A stretch of DNA of 64,000 nt, taken from an uncultured Propionimicrobium sp. Lineage in GTDB: Bacteria > Actinomycetota > Actinomycetes > Propionibacteriales > Propionibacteriaceae. Shown here piece by piece: positions 18,473 through 26,499 of this stretch; the first letter of the stretch is position 1, and each line of letters begins with the position of its first letter. The stretch covers positions 1 to 64,000 of the forward strand of contig CAMIGX010000008.1 of the NCBI GenBank assembly GCA_946221385.1, read 5' to 3'. The position numbers and the translations under genes were made by a program. The notes beneath the pieces were generated by a model. It was not told the origin of the DNA. It saw only the letters and a program-made list of their open reading frames with translations, and did no database searches.

Positions 18473-20197
18473 TTAGTCATTGCCGGAGAACTGGCTGCCA
18501 GGCCAACCATTTGACTGACCGACGCCAGGCTGTCCGCCCCAGTGCCCGTTCGCGCCGAACGACTGCGCGGAGCCTTGGCCCCATGTAGCACCGGAGCTCG
18601 AGGTCTGTTGGTGGCCTTGGCCCCACTGAGCACCGGAGTTCGAGGTCTGCGCGGAGCTTTGACCCCACGACGGGTTAGCGCCGCTAGGCTGCTGGCCCCA
18701 GCCATTCCCGGACGCCTGGCTCTGCGAGCCGCTTTGATTGCCCTGACCAGCATTCGACCAGTTCTGCGTCTCGGATCCTGAAACGCTGTGGCCGCCGAAG
18801 GCGCTTTGCTGCGTTCCGGCAGCGCCATTCGAGTACGCCTGGGACTGTGCACCTGGCAGGCCGCCCGCGTTCTGACCAGCTGCCGAACGGCCGCTCAAGT
18901 TCGCCAATTCAGCGACCAGATAGCGTTCTTCTTCGATCAAGAAGGGGCTGGCTTCTTTCATGCTGCCCAGTCGTTCACGGATGATCGACAGTTCACTTAC
19001 CGCATCGCTGACCGCACGCACCCGGCCACCCTCGGGAGTCTTCTTTTCTGCTCGCTTGCTGATTTCCGCACGGCTTTGCAGCTGCGACAGCCAAGAGGCG
19101 TCCTGCGCAGAGACAATGCCTTCATTCACCATGCGGGTGAGCTGGCGGCTGACGATCTCGCCTTCCTGCTTGCGGGAACGCAGGCCCAGCATGATCAAGC
19201 CGACGAACGCGGGCACGAGCAAGACGACGTAGACGACGAGCAGGGCTTGGAAGCTGATCGAAGCTGCACCATTCCACAACGCGTGCAACAACACTGCGCC
19301 GAGATAACCCAAGATCACCGGGCCGGCCTGCAGCTTGTCAGAATTCTTGCGCGCGTAGTAGATGCCGAGCGCGGTAGCCGAGGTGTACAGCGCGTGACCG
19401 AAAAGATTGAAACCAGTACGGATGACCGACATCGCGATGACATCTTCCATGCTCTGCGCACGGGCGAAATAGAGCAGATTCTCCACGAATGCGAAGCCAA
19501 ACGCGGAGAAGCCGGCGTAGACGAGGTGGTCGGTCAACGTGTTCATTTCGCGACGACGCGCGCCGCTCAACATGATGAACAACCAAGCTGCCTTGAGCGC
19601 TTCTTCAACGATTGGCGCTTGGATCACCGCGCCAAAGAAGGGCGTGTATTCGGCGCGCGCTGCCACAAAGATCACCTGGATCAGCAGGCCAATCAAGATC
19701 GCGCCCGCGGTCGCTACGCCACCGCCCCAAAGGAAAGCGGTCAGCAGCAGGCGCGGCGGCTCGGGCTCCCAGCGGTCCAGCCACATGTAACAGCCAAGAC
19801 CAATCGCCAAGCCGAGCAGCGAGGGGATCATACCGATCAAGAAAGCGACCGGGCTGCCAGCCATCGCCAGCAACGCCAACGCGGTCGCCAAGATGGCCGC
19901 AATGACGATCAAAGCGATTGGCGCACCGATGTCGCGGACGATACGTTGCGCCGGCTGACGATAGTCGCCAGTGCGCTGCGGCGCATAGAAAGGCTGCTTG
20001 CCTGGCTGAGGCTGCGCGGCAGGATAGCCGGGCTGGCGCGCTGACTGATAATTGCCGGATCGACCGTAGCCGCTGCCGCCTGGCTGGTTGCTATTGAAAG
20101 TCTGGCCCTGGTTGGACGAAGGCCCTGCGTTGTAGTTCGGATAACTGCCCTGATCTCGGTTGCCCTGACCTGGGTATCCGTTTTCCTGGTTGCTCAC
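18473..20197 (-). CDS. prsW: PrsW-family intramembrane metalloprotease with low-complexity tails
   Basis: 574 residues from GTG 20197. The N-terminal 80 residues are Gln/Gly/Asn/Pro-rich. The middle holds eight or so membrane helices with the PrsW signature: IVEEALKA (the EExxK element), FVENLLYFAR and LLHALWNG, giving Glu and His zinc ligands. A cytoplasmic helical stretch follows, then a Ser/Gln/Gly/Trp tail with degenerate repeats around GAQWGQG, GATWGQG and GHWGGQ. PrsW proteases cleave membrane anti-sigma factors in Bacillus; a signalling role here is inferred. The tail ends at TAA 18473, yet 34 similar codons follow in frame to TGA 18368, suggesting a recent nonsense change. The start is leaderless (TAGCCT, seven bases, GTG). 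Confidence 0.88.
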   Translation of the reverse strand: MSNQENGYPGQGNRDQGSYPNYNAGPSSNQGQTFNSNQPGGSGYGRSGNYQSARQPGYPAAQPQPGKQPFYAPQRTGDYRQPAQRIVRDIGAPIALIVIAAILATALALLAMAGSPVAFLIGMIPSLLGLAIGLGCYMWLDRWEPEPPRLLLTAFLWGGGVATAGAILIGLLIQVIFVAARAEYTPFFGAVIQAPIVEEALKAAWLFIMLSGARRREMNTLTDHLVYAGFSAFGFAFVENLLYFARAQSMEDVIAMSVIRTGFNLFGHALYTSATALGIYYARKNSDKLQAGPVILGYLGAVLLHALWNGAASISFQALLVVYVVLLVPAFVGLIMLGLRSRKQEGEIVSRQLTRMVNEGIVSAQDASWLSQLQSRAEISKRAEKKTPEGGRVRAVSDAVSELSIIRERLGSMKEASPFLIEEERYLVAELANLSGRSAAGQNAGGLPGAQSQAYSNGAAGTQQSAFGGHSVSGSETQNWSNAGQGNQSGSQSQASGNGWGQQPSGANPSWGQSSAQTSNSGAQWGQGHQQTSSSGATWGQGSAQSFGANGHWGGQPGVGQSNGWPGSQFSGND

Positions 20198-20204
20198 GCC
20201 CAAA

Positions 20205-20210
20205 AGGCTA
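20205..20210 (-). promoter_or_regulatory. -10 element of a leaderless promoter for prsW
   Basis: TAGCCT on the minus strand stands seven bases before GTG 20197. This favours that start over the TTG six bases upstream. Confidence 0.5.
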
Positions 20211-20214
20211 GACG

Positions 20215-21267
20215 TTGCAGACTAGTTTCGTGCGTAACCGCGACAATCGAGCCACCCGCTTCCGTCCATCACCGACCCCGATTGCGCAGCCCGAGCCGGC
20301 TGCCAAGTTGCCGATCCCGCGTCAGGTCGGCGTCATCATCAATCCGATCGTGTCTCGAGCCACCGAGGCTGCCGGCGAACTCTTACGCCAGACGGCCGCG
20401 GCCGGCATCGAACGAGAAGAATATTTGACCACCCGCAAGAGCCCCGGCGAACAACAGACCAAGGACGCGCTAGCCAACGGCGCTGACTTGATCGTCGTAA
20501 TCGGCGGCGACGGGACAGTTCGCCGGGTCGCCGGCGCGCTAGCTGGCAGCGACGTGCCACTGGCTGTGCTACCCGCCGGCAGCGGAAATGTGTTGGCCCG
20601 CAACCTTGGACTATCGCCCAATGAACTCGACATGGCAGTAGCGCACGCGTTGGCTGCCCCCGCTCTGCCGGTAGATCTGGGCTGGGCCAAGCTGACGACT
20701 GCCGAGCAAAACGATGACCAAGACGCCGCACGGCCGTCAGCGCAAGAGCCCTTCATGGTCATGGCAGGCATCGGACGAGACGCCCAGACCGTCGCCAGCA
20801 CCCGCGCCTTCTTAAAACGCCGCTGGGGCTGGGGTGCCTACGCCGAATCTGGCATCCGGCATGCGCTGGCTGGCACGCTGCCCATGACCGTCCAATTTGA
20901 CGACGCCAACCAGCGCGAAATCGACACGTGGACGCTGCTGGCCGGCCTAGTGCCCTATGTGCCGGCCGGTATCCGCGTCTTCCCGCAGGCGCGTATCAAT
21001 GACGGGAAATTGCATGCCCTGGAAGTGCCGATCGAAAACGCACTGCAATGGGCCGCGATCGCAGCCCGAGGGATGGGAAATCCCGCGCCCAAGGCCAAAT
21101 TGCGCTACACCGAGGCCGATCATGTCGTCGTCACTCCCCAAGACCGGCTACCGGTCCAATTGGACGGCGACATCTTCACCGACGTCACCCGGCTCGAACT
21201 CAGCGTCCAAGCAGCTGCACTACGGCTACGCATCCCAGCTGAGCGACTCACCCACAACTGGGTCTGA
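20215..21267 (+). CDS. Diacylglycerol kinase-family lipid kinase (YegS/DgkB type)
   Basis: About 350 residues. The catalytic domain starts near residue 42 (RQVGVIINPIVSRA) and carries the GGDGTVRRVAGAL nucleotide motif and LPAGSGNVLARNLGL, both hallmarks of the family; the C-terminal half is the beta-sandwich that ends in LQLDGDIF-like residues (VQLDGDIFTDV). It would phosphorylate diacylglycerol or a related lipid at the membrane face. The start is unsure: TTG 20215 has AAAAGG upstream with seven-base spacing, and GTG 20230 is the alternative. It is divergent from prsW. Confidence 0.85.
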   Translation: MQTSFVRNRDNRATRFRPSPTPIAQPEPAAKLPIPRQVGVIINPIVSRATEAAGELLRQTAAAGIEREEYLTTRKSPGEQQTKDALANGADLIVVIGGDGTVRRVAGALAGSDVPLAVLPAGSGNVLARNLGLSPNELDMAVAHALAAPALPVDLGWAKLTTAEQNDDQDAARPSAQEPFMVMAGIGRDAQTVASTRAFLKRRWGWGAYAESGIRHALAGTLPMTVQFDDANQREIDTWTLLAGLVPYVPAGIRVFPQARINDGKLHALEVPIENALQWAAIAARGMGNPAPKAKLRYTEADHVVVTPQDRLPVQLDGDIFTDVTRLELSVQAAALRLRIPAERLTHNWV

Positions 21268-21421
21268 GGATTCCAGAATTACTGAAATGCCTCGCGGGGA
21301 GTGGCAAGCGCTATTAGCCTGAGCACTTAGACCGCAAAAGCTAGACGTACGGCACGCGCAGCTGCTCGACTGCGTGCCCTGTGCGTCACGATCAGCCGGC
21401 AGGCTGGCAAGGAGATATTCA

Positions 21422-22705
21422 ATGACGAATCCGGTGCTGTCTTCAGGTGATGTGTCGCTCGAATTGCCTCTGGTCGAGCCGACGGTAGGTACTAAGGCCG
21501 TCGAGATCGCGAAATTGCGCAGCCAAACTGGCGCCGTCACCTACGATCCTGGTTTCGCCAACACCGCCGCCTATAAGTCGGCGATCACCTACATTGACGG
21601 CGAGCAGGGCATTTTGCGTTATCGCGGCTACCCGATCGAACAGCTCGCTGACAAGTCGAATTTCTTGGAGACCGCTTACCTAGTCATTTACGGTGAACTG
21701 CCCAGCGCGACGCAGCTAGCCGATTGGGAAGACCGCATCCGCCGTAAGACGATGGTCGATGAGCGGATGCGTGAATTCTTTCGGATGTTCCCGCGTCGCT
21801 CGCACCCGATGCCGGTCTTGGCTTCTGGCCTGATGATGTTGTCGACACTCAGCCAAGAATCTATCGACGCCGAAGATCCTGCCGCGGTCGAGAAGGCCAC
21901 CGAGCGATTGATCGCTAAAGTGCCGACATTGGCTGCTTATGGCTACAAGAATTCCCGGGGCGAGGCAATGCTTTATCCGGATAATTCGCTCAGCTACATC
22001 GAGAATTTCTTGCGGATGAGCTTCGGATATCCAACCGAACCCTATGAATTCCATGACGAGATCACCAATGCGCTGGACACTTTGTTGATCTTGCACGTCG
22101 ATCACGAACAGAACTGTTCTACCTCAACGGTGCGCCTGATCGGCAGCTCGGGGGCGAACATTTATTCCTCGATCGCCGGCGGTATCAATGCGCTTTCTGG
22201 TCCGTTGCACGGCGGCGCAAATCAGGAAGTCATCGAAATGCTGATGGCAATTCGTGATTCTGGCATGAGCGTCAAAGAATATGTCGAGCAGGTCAAGACC
22301 AAGAGGGCCGGCATTCGACTCATGGGATTCGGACACCGGATTTACAAGAACTATGATCCGCGAGCCGCCATCATCAAGGAGCATGCGGACGCCGTCATGG
22401 ATCTAAAGGCTGGCCACCGCGATCTGCTCAATATCGCCCAAGAACTCGAAGCGACCGCGTTGGAAGACGATTACTTCCAAGAGCGCAAGCTATATCCGAA
22501 TGTCGATTTCTATTCCGGTCTCATTTACGAGGCAATGGGTTTCCCCAAGGAAATGTTCACCGTCTTGTTCGCGATTGGACGATTGCCTGGCTGGATCGCG
22601 CAATGGCGCGAAATGAAGTCCGATCCCGACAACAAGATCGGCCGCCCGCGGCAGGTCTACGTCGGCGAGGTCGAACGCGATTACGTGCCGATCGACGAGC
22701 GCTGA
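21422..22705 (+). CDS. gltA: Citrate synthase (type II)
   Basis: 427 residues from ATG 21422, preceded by AAGGAG. Motifs include the active-site segments GPLHGGANQEVIEML (catalytic His), MGFGHRIYKNYDPRA (His) and the Asp in NVDFYSGLIY, together with HADHEQ-like LHVDHEQNCSTSTVR. It condenses oxaloacetate and acetyl-CoA at the entry to the citrate cycle. A frame extends 16 codons upstream, but the ribosome site fixes the start. Monocistronic, with a bidirectional terminator downstream. Confidence 0.96.
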   Translation: MTNPVLSSGDVSLELPLVEPTVGTKAVEIAKLRSQTGAVTYDPGFANTAAYKSAITYIDGEQGILRYRGYPIEQLADKSNFLETAYLVIYGELPSATQLADWEDRIRRKTMVDERMREFFRMFPRRSHPMPVLASGLMMLSTLSQESIDAEDPAAVEKATERLIAKVPTLAAYGYKNSRGEAMLYPDNSLSYIENFLRMSFGYPTEPYEFHDEITNALDTLLILHVDHEQNCSTSTVRLIGSSGANIYSSIAGGINALSGPLHGGANQEVIEMLMAIRDSGMSVKEYVEQVKTKRAGIRLMGFGHRIYKNYDPRAAIIKEHADAVMDLKAGHRDLLNIAQELEATALEDDYFQERKLYPNVDFYSGLIYEAMGFPKEMFTVLFAIGRLPGWIAQWREMKSDPDNKIGRPRQVYVGEVERDYVPIDER

Positions 22706-22712
22706 GCCAAGA

Positions 22713-22746
22713 CGCCGACCAATAGCGCCGACCAATAGCGCCGACC
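22713..22746 (+). repeat. 13-bp tandem repeat after gltA
   Basis: CGCCGACCAATAG occurs twice in tandem (22713-22725, 22726-22738) and a third copy is cut after CGCCGACC. It begins seven bases after the gltA stop. Confidence 0.75.
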
Positions 22747-22782
22747 TAAACGCACTGAACCAAGCGGAATCGGGCCTAAGCA

Positions 22783-22831
22783 AATCGCCGGCCGCGCCCA
22801 CTGATGGGTCGCGGTCGGCGATTGTCTTTGT
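22783..22831. terminator. Bidirectional terminator between gltA and the phosphoribosyltransferase gene
   Basis: AATCGCCGGCCGCG pairs with CGCGGTCGGCGATT (one G-U), flanked by T-rich sequence on the plus strand and by a shorter T-run on the minus strand. The two genes converge here. Confidence 0.75.
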
Positions 22832-22860
22832 TGCTGTACCGACGCTCAGCTAGTAGCGCA

Positions 22861-23367
22861 TCAGCGGCTGGCTTGGACAGGCGGTTCTGCAGACCAAGGG
22901 AACACGATCCACTGATCAGTGCGCCGCCACACATAATCCGGCATGACCACCGTGGTGGGTTTGGCGTAAAGCACCGCAGAGCGGGCTTCCGCGCCCATTT
23001 TCGTCAAGATATCTAAGACCAATTGCAAGGTACGGCCAGAATCGACCACGTCATCGACGACCAAGACGCGCTTATCCAAAATTGCGTCAGAATCCAATAA
23101 AGGGGCGAGTAAGACTGGATCGGGCAGGGTAGTTTCTACGTCGGTATAAAATTCGACATTAATTGCGTCGGCTAATTTGACGCCCAGTGCATAACTCAAT
23201 GCTCCGGCAGGCAGCATGCCGCCACGGGCAATGGCGATGATGATTTCGGGGTGGAAATTAGAATCGACGATTTGTTGGGCTAATTCACGTGACGCATCAC
23301 CAAAGCCCTGATAATCCAAGACTTCTTTTGACACTAAATCGCTACTGTCAGCGTGATATGCGGTCAA
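22861..23367 (-). CDS. Phosphoribosyltransferase (Gpt/Hpt-like)
   Basis: 168 residues if started at TTG 23367, chosen because GGGAG lies six to seven bases upstream and a hairpin occupies the longer frame (to 23451). The PRPP-binding motif VLVVDDVVDSGRTL is clear near residue 105, preceded by IIIAIARGGMLPAGALSYALG, as in hypoxanthine/xanthine phosphoribosyltransferases. It probably salvages a purine base with PRPP; the base cannot be told from sequence. It lies downstream of the cupin gene on the same strand. Confidence 0.82.
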   Translation of the reverse strand: MTAYHADSSDLVSKEVLDYQGFGDASRELAQQIVDSNFHPEIIIAIARGGMLPAGALSYALGVKLADAINVEFYTDVETTLPDPVLLAPLLDSDAILDKRVLVVDDVVDSGRTLQLVLDILTKMGAEARSAVLYAKPTTVVMPDYVWRRTDQWIVFPWSAEPPVQASR

Positions 23368-23409
23368 GATCAGCTCCCATGCCAAATTATCGACCAGTGA
23401 CGGAAACGA

Positions 23410-23450
23410 TGACGGCGCCAAACGACACGCAAGGTCATTTGGCGCCGTCA
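23410..23450 (-). terminator. Perfect 13-bp hairpin between the cupin and phosphoribosyltransferase genes
   Basis: TGACGGCGCCAAA and TTTGGCGCCGTCA are exact inverted repeats 15 bases apart, 35 bases after the cupin stop. The T-run is weak (CATCGTTTCC), so attenuation or an mRNA-processing role is equally possible. Confidence 0.55.
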
Positions 23451-23484
23451 CATCTAAATGTGAAAGCAGTATAGCTGCGTCAGA

Positions 23485-23976
23485 TCACTTCTTGTCTTCG
23501 ACCTGCTCGTCAGGCTGCACCGACCAGCTCGGCGGCTCGTCGCGGCCTTGGTCTTCGTCCTTCTCAGCCTCGTCGGCGGTGGCCTGAATGATGCCAGGGG
23601 CGTGGTGGACGGGGGCGTAGATCGCGTAGAGACGCATGTCCTCATCGCCGGTGTTGATCACGTCATGCCAGATGCCAGCAGGCACGCAGATGCCCCAGCC
23701 GTCGGTGACTTCCTGTTCGAAGTTCAGATTGTCCTTCGAGGGACCCATGACGCACTTGCCTTTGCCTTGATCCAGGCGCAGGAATTGATCATTTTGTGGG
23801 TGTGCTTCCAGACCGATCGAATCACCCGGCTTAATCGACATCAACGTCACTTGGAGATATTTGCCAGACCAGGCGACCTGACGGTAATCAGAATTCTTAC
23901 GTGTGGCTTCTTCTAGGTTGAAAACGCTCTGCTTGGGGCCAACATCTTCAATGACAGCTTTGTCTGAATTGCTCAT
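23485..23976 (-). CDS. Cupin-domain protein
   Basis: 163 residues. A single cupin barrel is visible: SIKPGDSIGLEAHPQNDQFL (motif 1, with His and Gln in the metal positions) and WGICVPAGIWHDVINTGDE (motif 2, with His). The glycine-rich core reads RLDQGKGKCVMG. The C-terminal 35 residues are acidic and low-complexity. The members I know of this type are annotated only as cupin or mannose-6-phosphate isomerase-like; substrate and reaction are unknown. A leaderless start is likely: TAGAAT, six bases, then ATG 23976. Confidence 0.8.
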   Translation of the reverse strand: MSNSDKAVIEDVGPKQSVFNLEEATRKNSDYRQVAWSGKYLQVTLMSIKPGDSIGLEAHPQNDQFLRLDQGKGKCVMGPSKDNLNFEQEVTDGWGICVPAGIWHDVINTGDEDMRLYAIYAPVHHAPGIIQATADEAEKDEDQGRDEPPSWSVQPDEQVEDKK

Positions 23977-23982
23977 ATCGAC

Positions 23983-23988
23983 ATTCTA
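23983..23988 (-). promoter_or_regulatory. -10 element of a leaderless promoter for the cupin gene
   Basis: TAGAAT stands six bases before ATG 23976 on the minus strand. The remaining gap to the tkt start at 24275 (about 290 bases) is AT-rich near 24020-24075 and holds no gene I can support. Confidence 0.55.
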
Positions 23989-24274
23989 TTTGAAAGTCCG
24001 TCGGCGCCGTCACCAAATTAATGATTTATCGCTGTCCGCATAATTCGGTTAGGCAAACCAAATAGATAAAATTTCGTCCTTTTATGCACGTATACCGCTG
24101 TGGCAGTCGCGGCGCGGCCCCGAGTGGCGGCAGTCACGTTTCGAGCTCGTCGGGCAGCATGCGCTGCACTGTCACAGCCGGACGATAGGCTTGAGGAGTA
24201 ATCGGTTGCTTGCTCGAAGCGGACGCGAGTAGCCGGCTGAATAGAAGGCAACCAGTCAAGCTAAGGAATGCCCC

Positions 24275-26407
24275 ATGAGTGAACTCAAATGGACAGAGCA
24301 AGACCAGCAGGCAGTCGAGACTGCCCGTATTTTGGCCGCGGACGCCGTCCAGCAGGTCGGCAACGGCCACCCTGGCACGGCCATTTCGCTGGCTCCGGTC
24401 GCTTACTTGCTCTACCAGAAGGTCATGAAGACCGACCCGAAGGATTCGCTGTGGCTAGGCCGAGACCGCTTCATCTTGTCGGCAGGCCACGCGTCGATCC
24501 TGCAGTACGTGCAGCTCTACCTGGGCGGTCTCGAGCTTGAGCTCGAAGACATCAAGTCGCTGCGCACTTGGGGCTCGCGCACCCCTGGCCACCCCGAATA
24601 TCACCACACCAAGTTCATTGAATGCACCACTGGTCCGCTGGGCGCTGGCATTTCCAACGCGGTCGGCATGGCGATGGCGGTGCGTCGTCAGCATGGCCTC
24701 TACGACCCCAATAACGAAGGCGAGTCGATCTTCGACCACTACGTCTATGCGATTGCTGGTGACGGCTGCATGCAAGAGGGCGTCGCCGCTGAGGCGAGCT
24801 CGCTGGCGGGCACCCAGCAGCTGGGCAACCTGATCTTGATCTACGACGACAACCAGATCACCATCGAAGGCGACACCAAGATCGCCTTCACCGAAGACGT
24901 ATCGGCCCGCTACGAGGCTTACGGCTGGCACGTCCAAGACATCGACTGGACCAATGGCGGCAAGGAATACAAGGAAGACATTCAGGCGCTCTACGACGCG
25001 ATCCTTGAAGCGCAGAAGGTCACCGACAAGCCGTCCTTCATTCGTTTGAAGACCGTCATCGGCTGGCCGTTGCCCACGATGCAAGGTTCGGAGAAGGTGC
25101 ACGGTGCCGCGCTGGGTGCCGAAGAAATCGGCCGACTCAAAGAACTGCTGGGCTTCAACAACGAGCCCTTCGACATTGACGAGGACGTCGTCGCCTATGC
25201 CCGCGAGCAACTGGCGGCCAAGGGGCGCGCTTATCGTGACGCTTGGGACGAGAAGTTCCAGGCTTGGCAGCAGGCCAATCCCGAGCAGGCCAAGCTCTTG
25301 CAGCGCGTCGGCGACGACGAACTGCCTGAACTGGAACTGCCCGAATTCGAGCCGGGCAAGATGTCGACCCGTAAGGCTTCGGAGGCCGTGCTGACCAAGC
25401 TGGCCGATCAGTTGCCTGAGCTGTGGGGCGGTTCGGCTGACCTAGCTGGTTCGAACAACACCACGATGAAGGGTGAGCCGAGCTTCCTGCCGACCGACCG
25501 TGTCGTCGAAGATTGGCCGGGCGGCCACTACGGACGCACGCTGCACTTCGGCGTGCGCGAGCATGCCATGGGTGGCATCGTCAACGGCATCAACTTGGAA
25601 GGCTTGACGCGCTGCTACTGCGGCACCTTCTTCGTCTTCGCTGACTACATGCGTCCGCCGGTCCGCTTGAGCTCGATCATGGGCTTGGGCTCGATCTTCG
25701 TGTGGACGCACGACTCGGTCGGCGTCGGTGAGGACGGCCCGACCCACCAGCCCATCGAACACCTCGCTTCCTATCGCGCAATCCCGGGCCTGGCGATCGT
25801 CCGTCCTGCGGACGCTAATGAGACCGCTGTCGCGTGGCGCGAGATCTTGAAGCGCAACGGTCACCCGGCTGGTCTGGTGCTCAGCCGTCAAGATCTGCGC
25901 ACCATTGACCGCAACGAATATGCCTCGGCTGAGGGCGTCGCTAAGGGCGCCTACGCGGTCAAGGACGCCGACGGCGAGCTGCAGGTCATCTTGATTGCCA
26001 CCGGTTCTGAGGTTGAGGTCGCCTTGGACGCAGCTATCCAGCTGGAATCTGAGGGCATCGGCACCCGCGTCGTATCAATGCCCTGCCAGGAGTGGTACGA
26101 GCAGCAAGATGACGAATACAAGGAACAGCTGCTGCCCGCAGCGGTCACCGCTCGCGTCTCGGTCGAAGCTGGCATCGCGCTGGGCTGGGAGCGTTACGTT
26201 GGCCCGAACGGCAAGTCGATTGCCATTGAGGAGTTCGGCGCCTCGGCCAAGGGCTCGATCATCATGCAAGAGATGGGCATCACCGCAGACAATGTGGTCG
26301 CCGCCGCGAAGGAAGTCCTACAAGAGGTCGATAGCGCTGCTGCTCCGTCCGAAGCCGCCGACGGAGAAGGTCAGCAGGCCGGCCATCTGGCTGACGGCGC
26401 ACGCTAA
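24275..26407 (+). CDS. tkt: Transketolase
   Basis: 710 residues. The thiamine diphosphate site is GDGCMQEGVAAEASSLAG followed by LILIYDDNQITIEG; the N-terminus has the GNGHPGTAISLAP signature, and the C-terminal pyrimidine domain has VWTHDSVGVGEDGPTHQPIE. Catalytic histidines are in GHASI and the HDSVGVGEDGPTHQ segments. It moves two-carbon units in the pentose phosphate pathway. AAGGA before the ATG supports the start. The last 20 residues are an Ala/Gly/Asp tail beyond the fold. It stands alone, with the terminator sharing sequence with the fumC promoter. Confidence 0.96.
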   Translation: MSELKWTEQDQQAVETARILAADAVQQVGNGHPGTAISLAPVAYLLYQKVMKTDPKDSLWLGRDRFILSAGHASILQYVQLYLGGLELELEDIKSLRTWGSRTPGHPEYHHTKFIECTTGPLGAGISNAVGMAMAVRRQHGLYDPNNEGESIFDHYVYAIAGDGCMQEGVAAEASSLAGTQQLGNLILIYDDNQITIEGDTKIAFTEDVSARYEAYGWHVQDIDWTNGGKEYKEDIQALYDAILEAQKVTDKPSFIRLKTVIGWPLPTMQGSEKVHGAALGAEEIGRLKELLGFNNEPFDIDEDVVAYAREQLAAKGRAYRDAWDEKFQAWQQANPEQAKLLQRVGDDELPELELPEFEPGKMSTRKASEAVLTKLADQLPELWGGSADLAGSNNTTMKGEPSFLPTDRVVEDWPGGHYGRTLHFGVREHAMGGIVNGINLEGLTRCYCGTFFVFADYMRPPVRLSSIMGLGSIFVWTHDSVGVGEDGPTHQPIEHLASYRAIPGLAIVRPADANETAVAWREILKRNGHPAGLVLSRQDLRTIDRNEYASAEGVAKGAYAVKDADGELQVILIATGSEVEVALDAAIQLESEGIGTRVVSMPCQEWYEQQDDEYKEQLLPAAVTARVSVEAGIALGWERYVGPNGKSIAIEEFGASAKGSIIMQEMGITADNVVAAAKEVLQEVDSAAAPSEAADGEGQQAGHLADGAR

Positions 26408-26447
26408 ACGTCCGTCGAGCTGGCGGTAAATTCGCTGCAAAACCGAC

Positions 26448-26496
26448 CTAGCGAGGGGTCCAGGCAGAAAATGTCGGGGCCCCTCGCTAGTGTTTT
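26448..26496 (+). terminator. tkt terminator overlapping the fumC promoter
   Basis: CTAGCGAGGGG pairs perfectly with CCCCTCGCTAG, followed by TGTTTTGT. The right arm and tail contain TAGTGT, the candidate -10 of fumC. Confidence 0.8.
26488..26493 (+). promoter_or_regulatory. -10 element of a leaderless promoter for fumC
   Basis: TAGTGT stands six bases before ATG 26500. No ribosome site exists between the hairpin and the start, so a leaderless message is the natural reading. Confidence 0.55.
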
Positions 26497-26499
26497 GTC

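Noticed and set aside
18361..18852. 163-codon minus-strand frame overlapping the prsW tail
   Set aside because: Arg/Ala/Pro-rich product in a shifted frame. The in-frame extension of prsW explains this DNA better.
18788..20044. 418-codon plus-strand frame opposite prsW
   Set aside because: Rich in His, Gln, Arg and Asp as expected from reversed codons; prsW has clear family motifs.
24041..24065. DtxR-like iron box (TTAGGCAAACC) between the cupin gene and tkt
   Set aside because: Only a half-site resembles the consensus, and neither neighbour is an iron gene.
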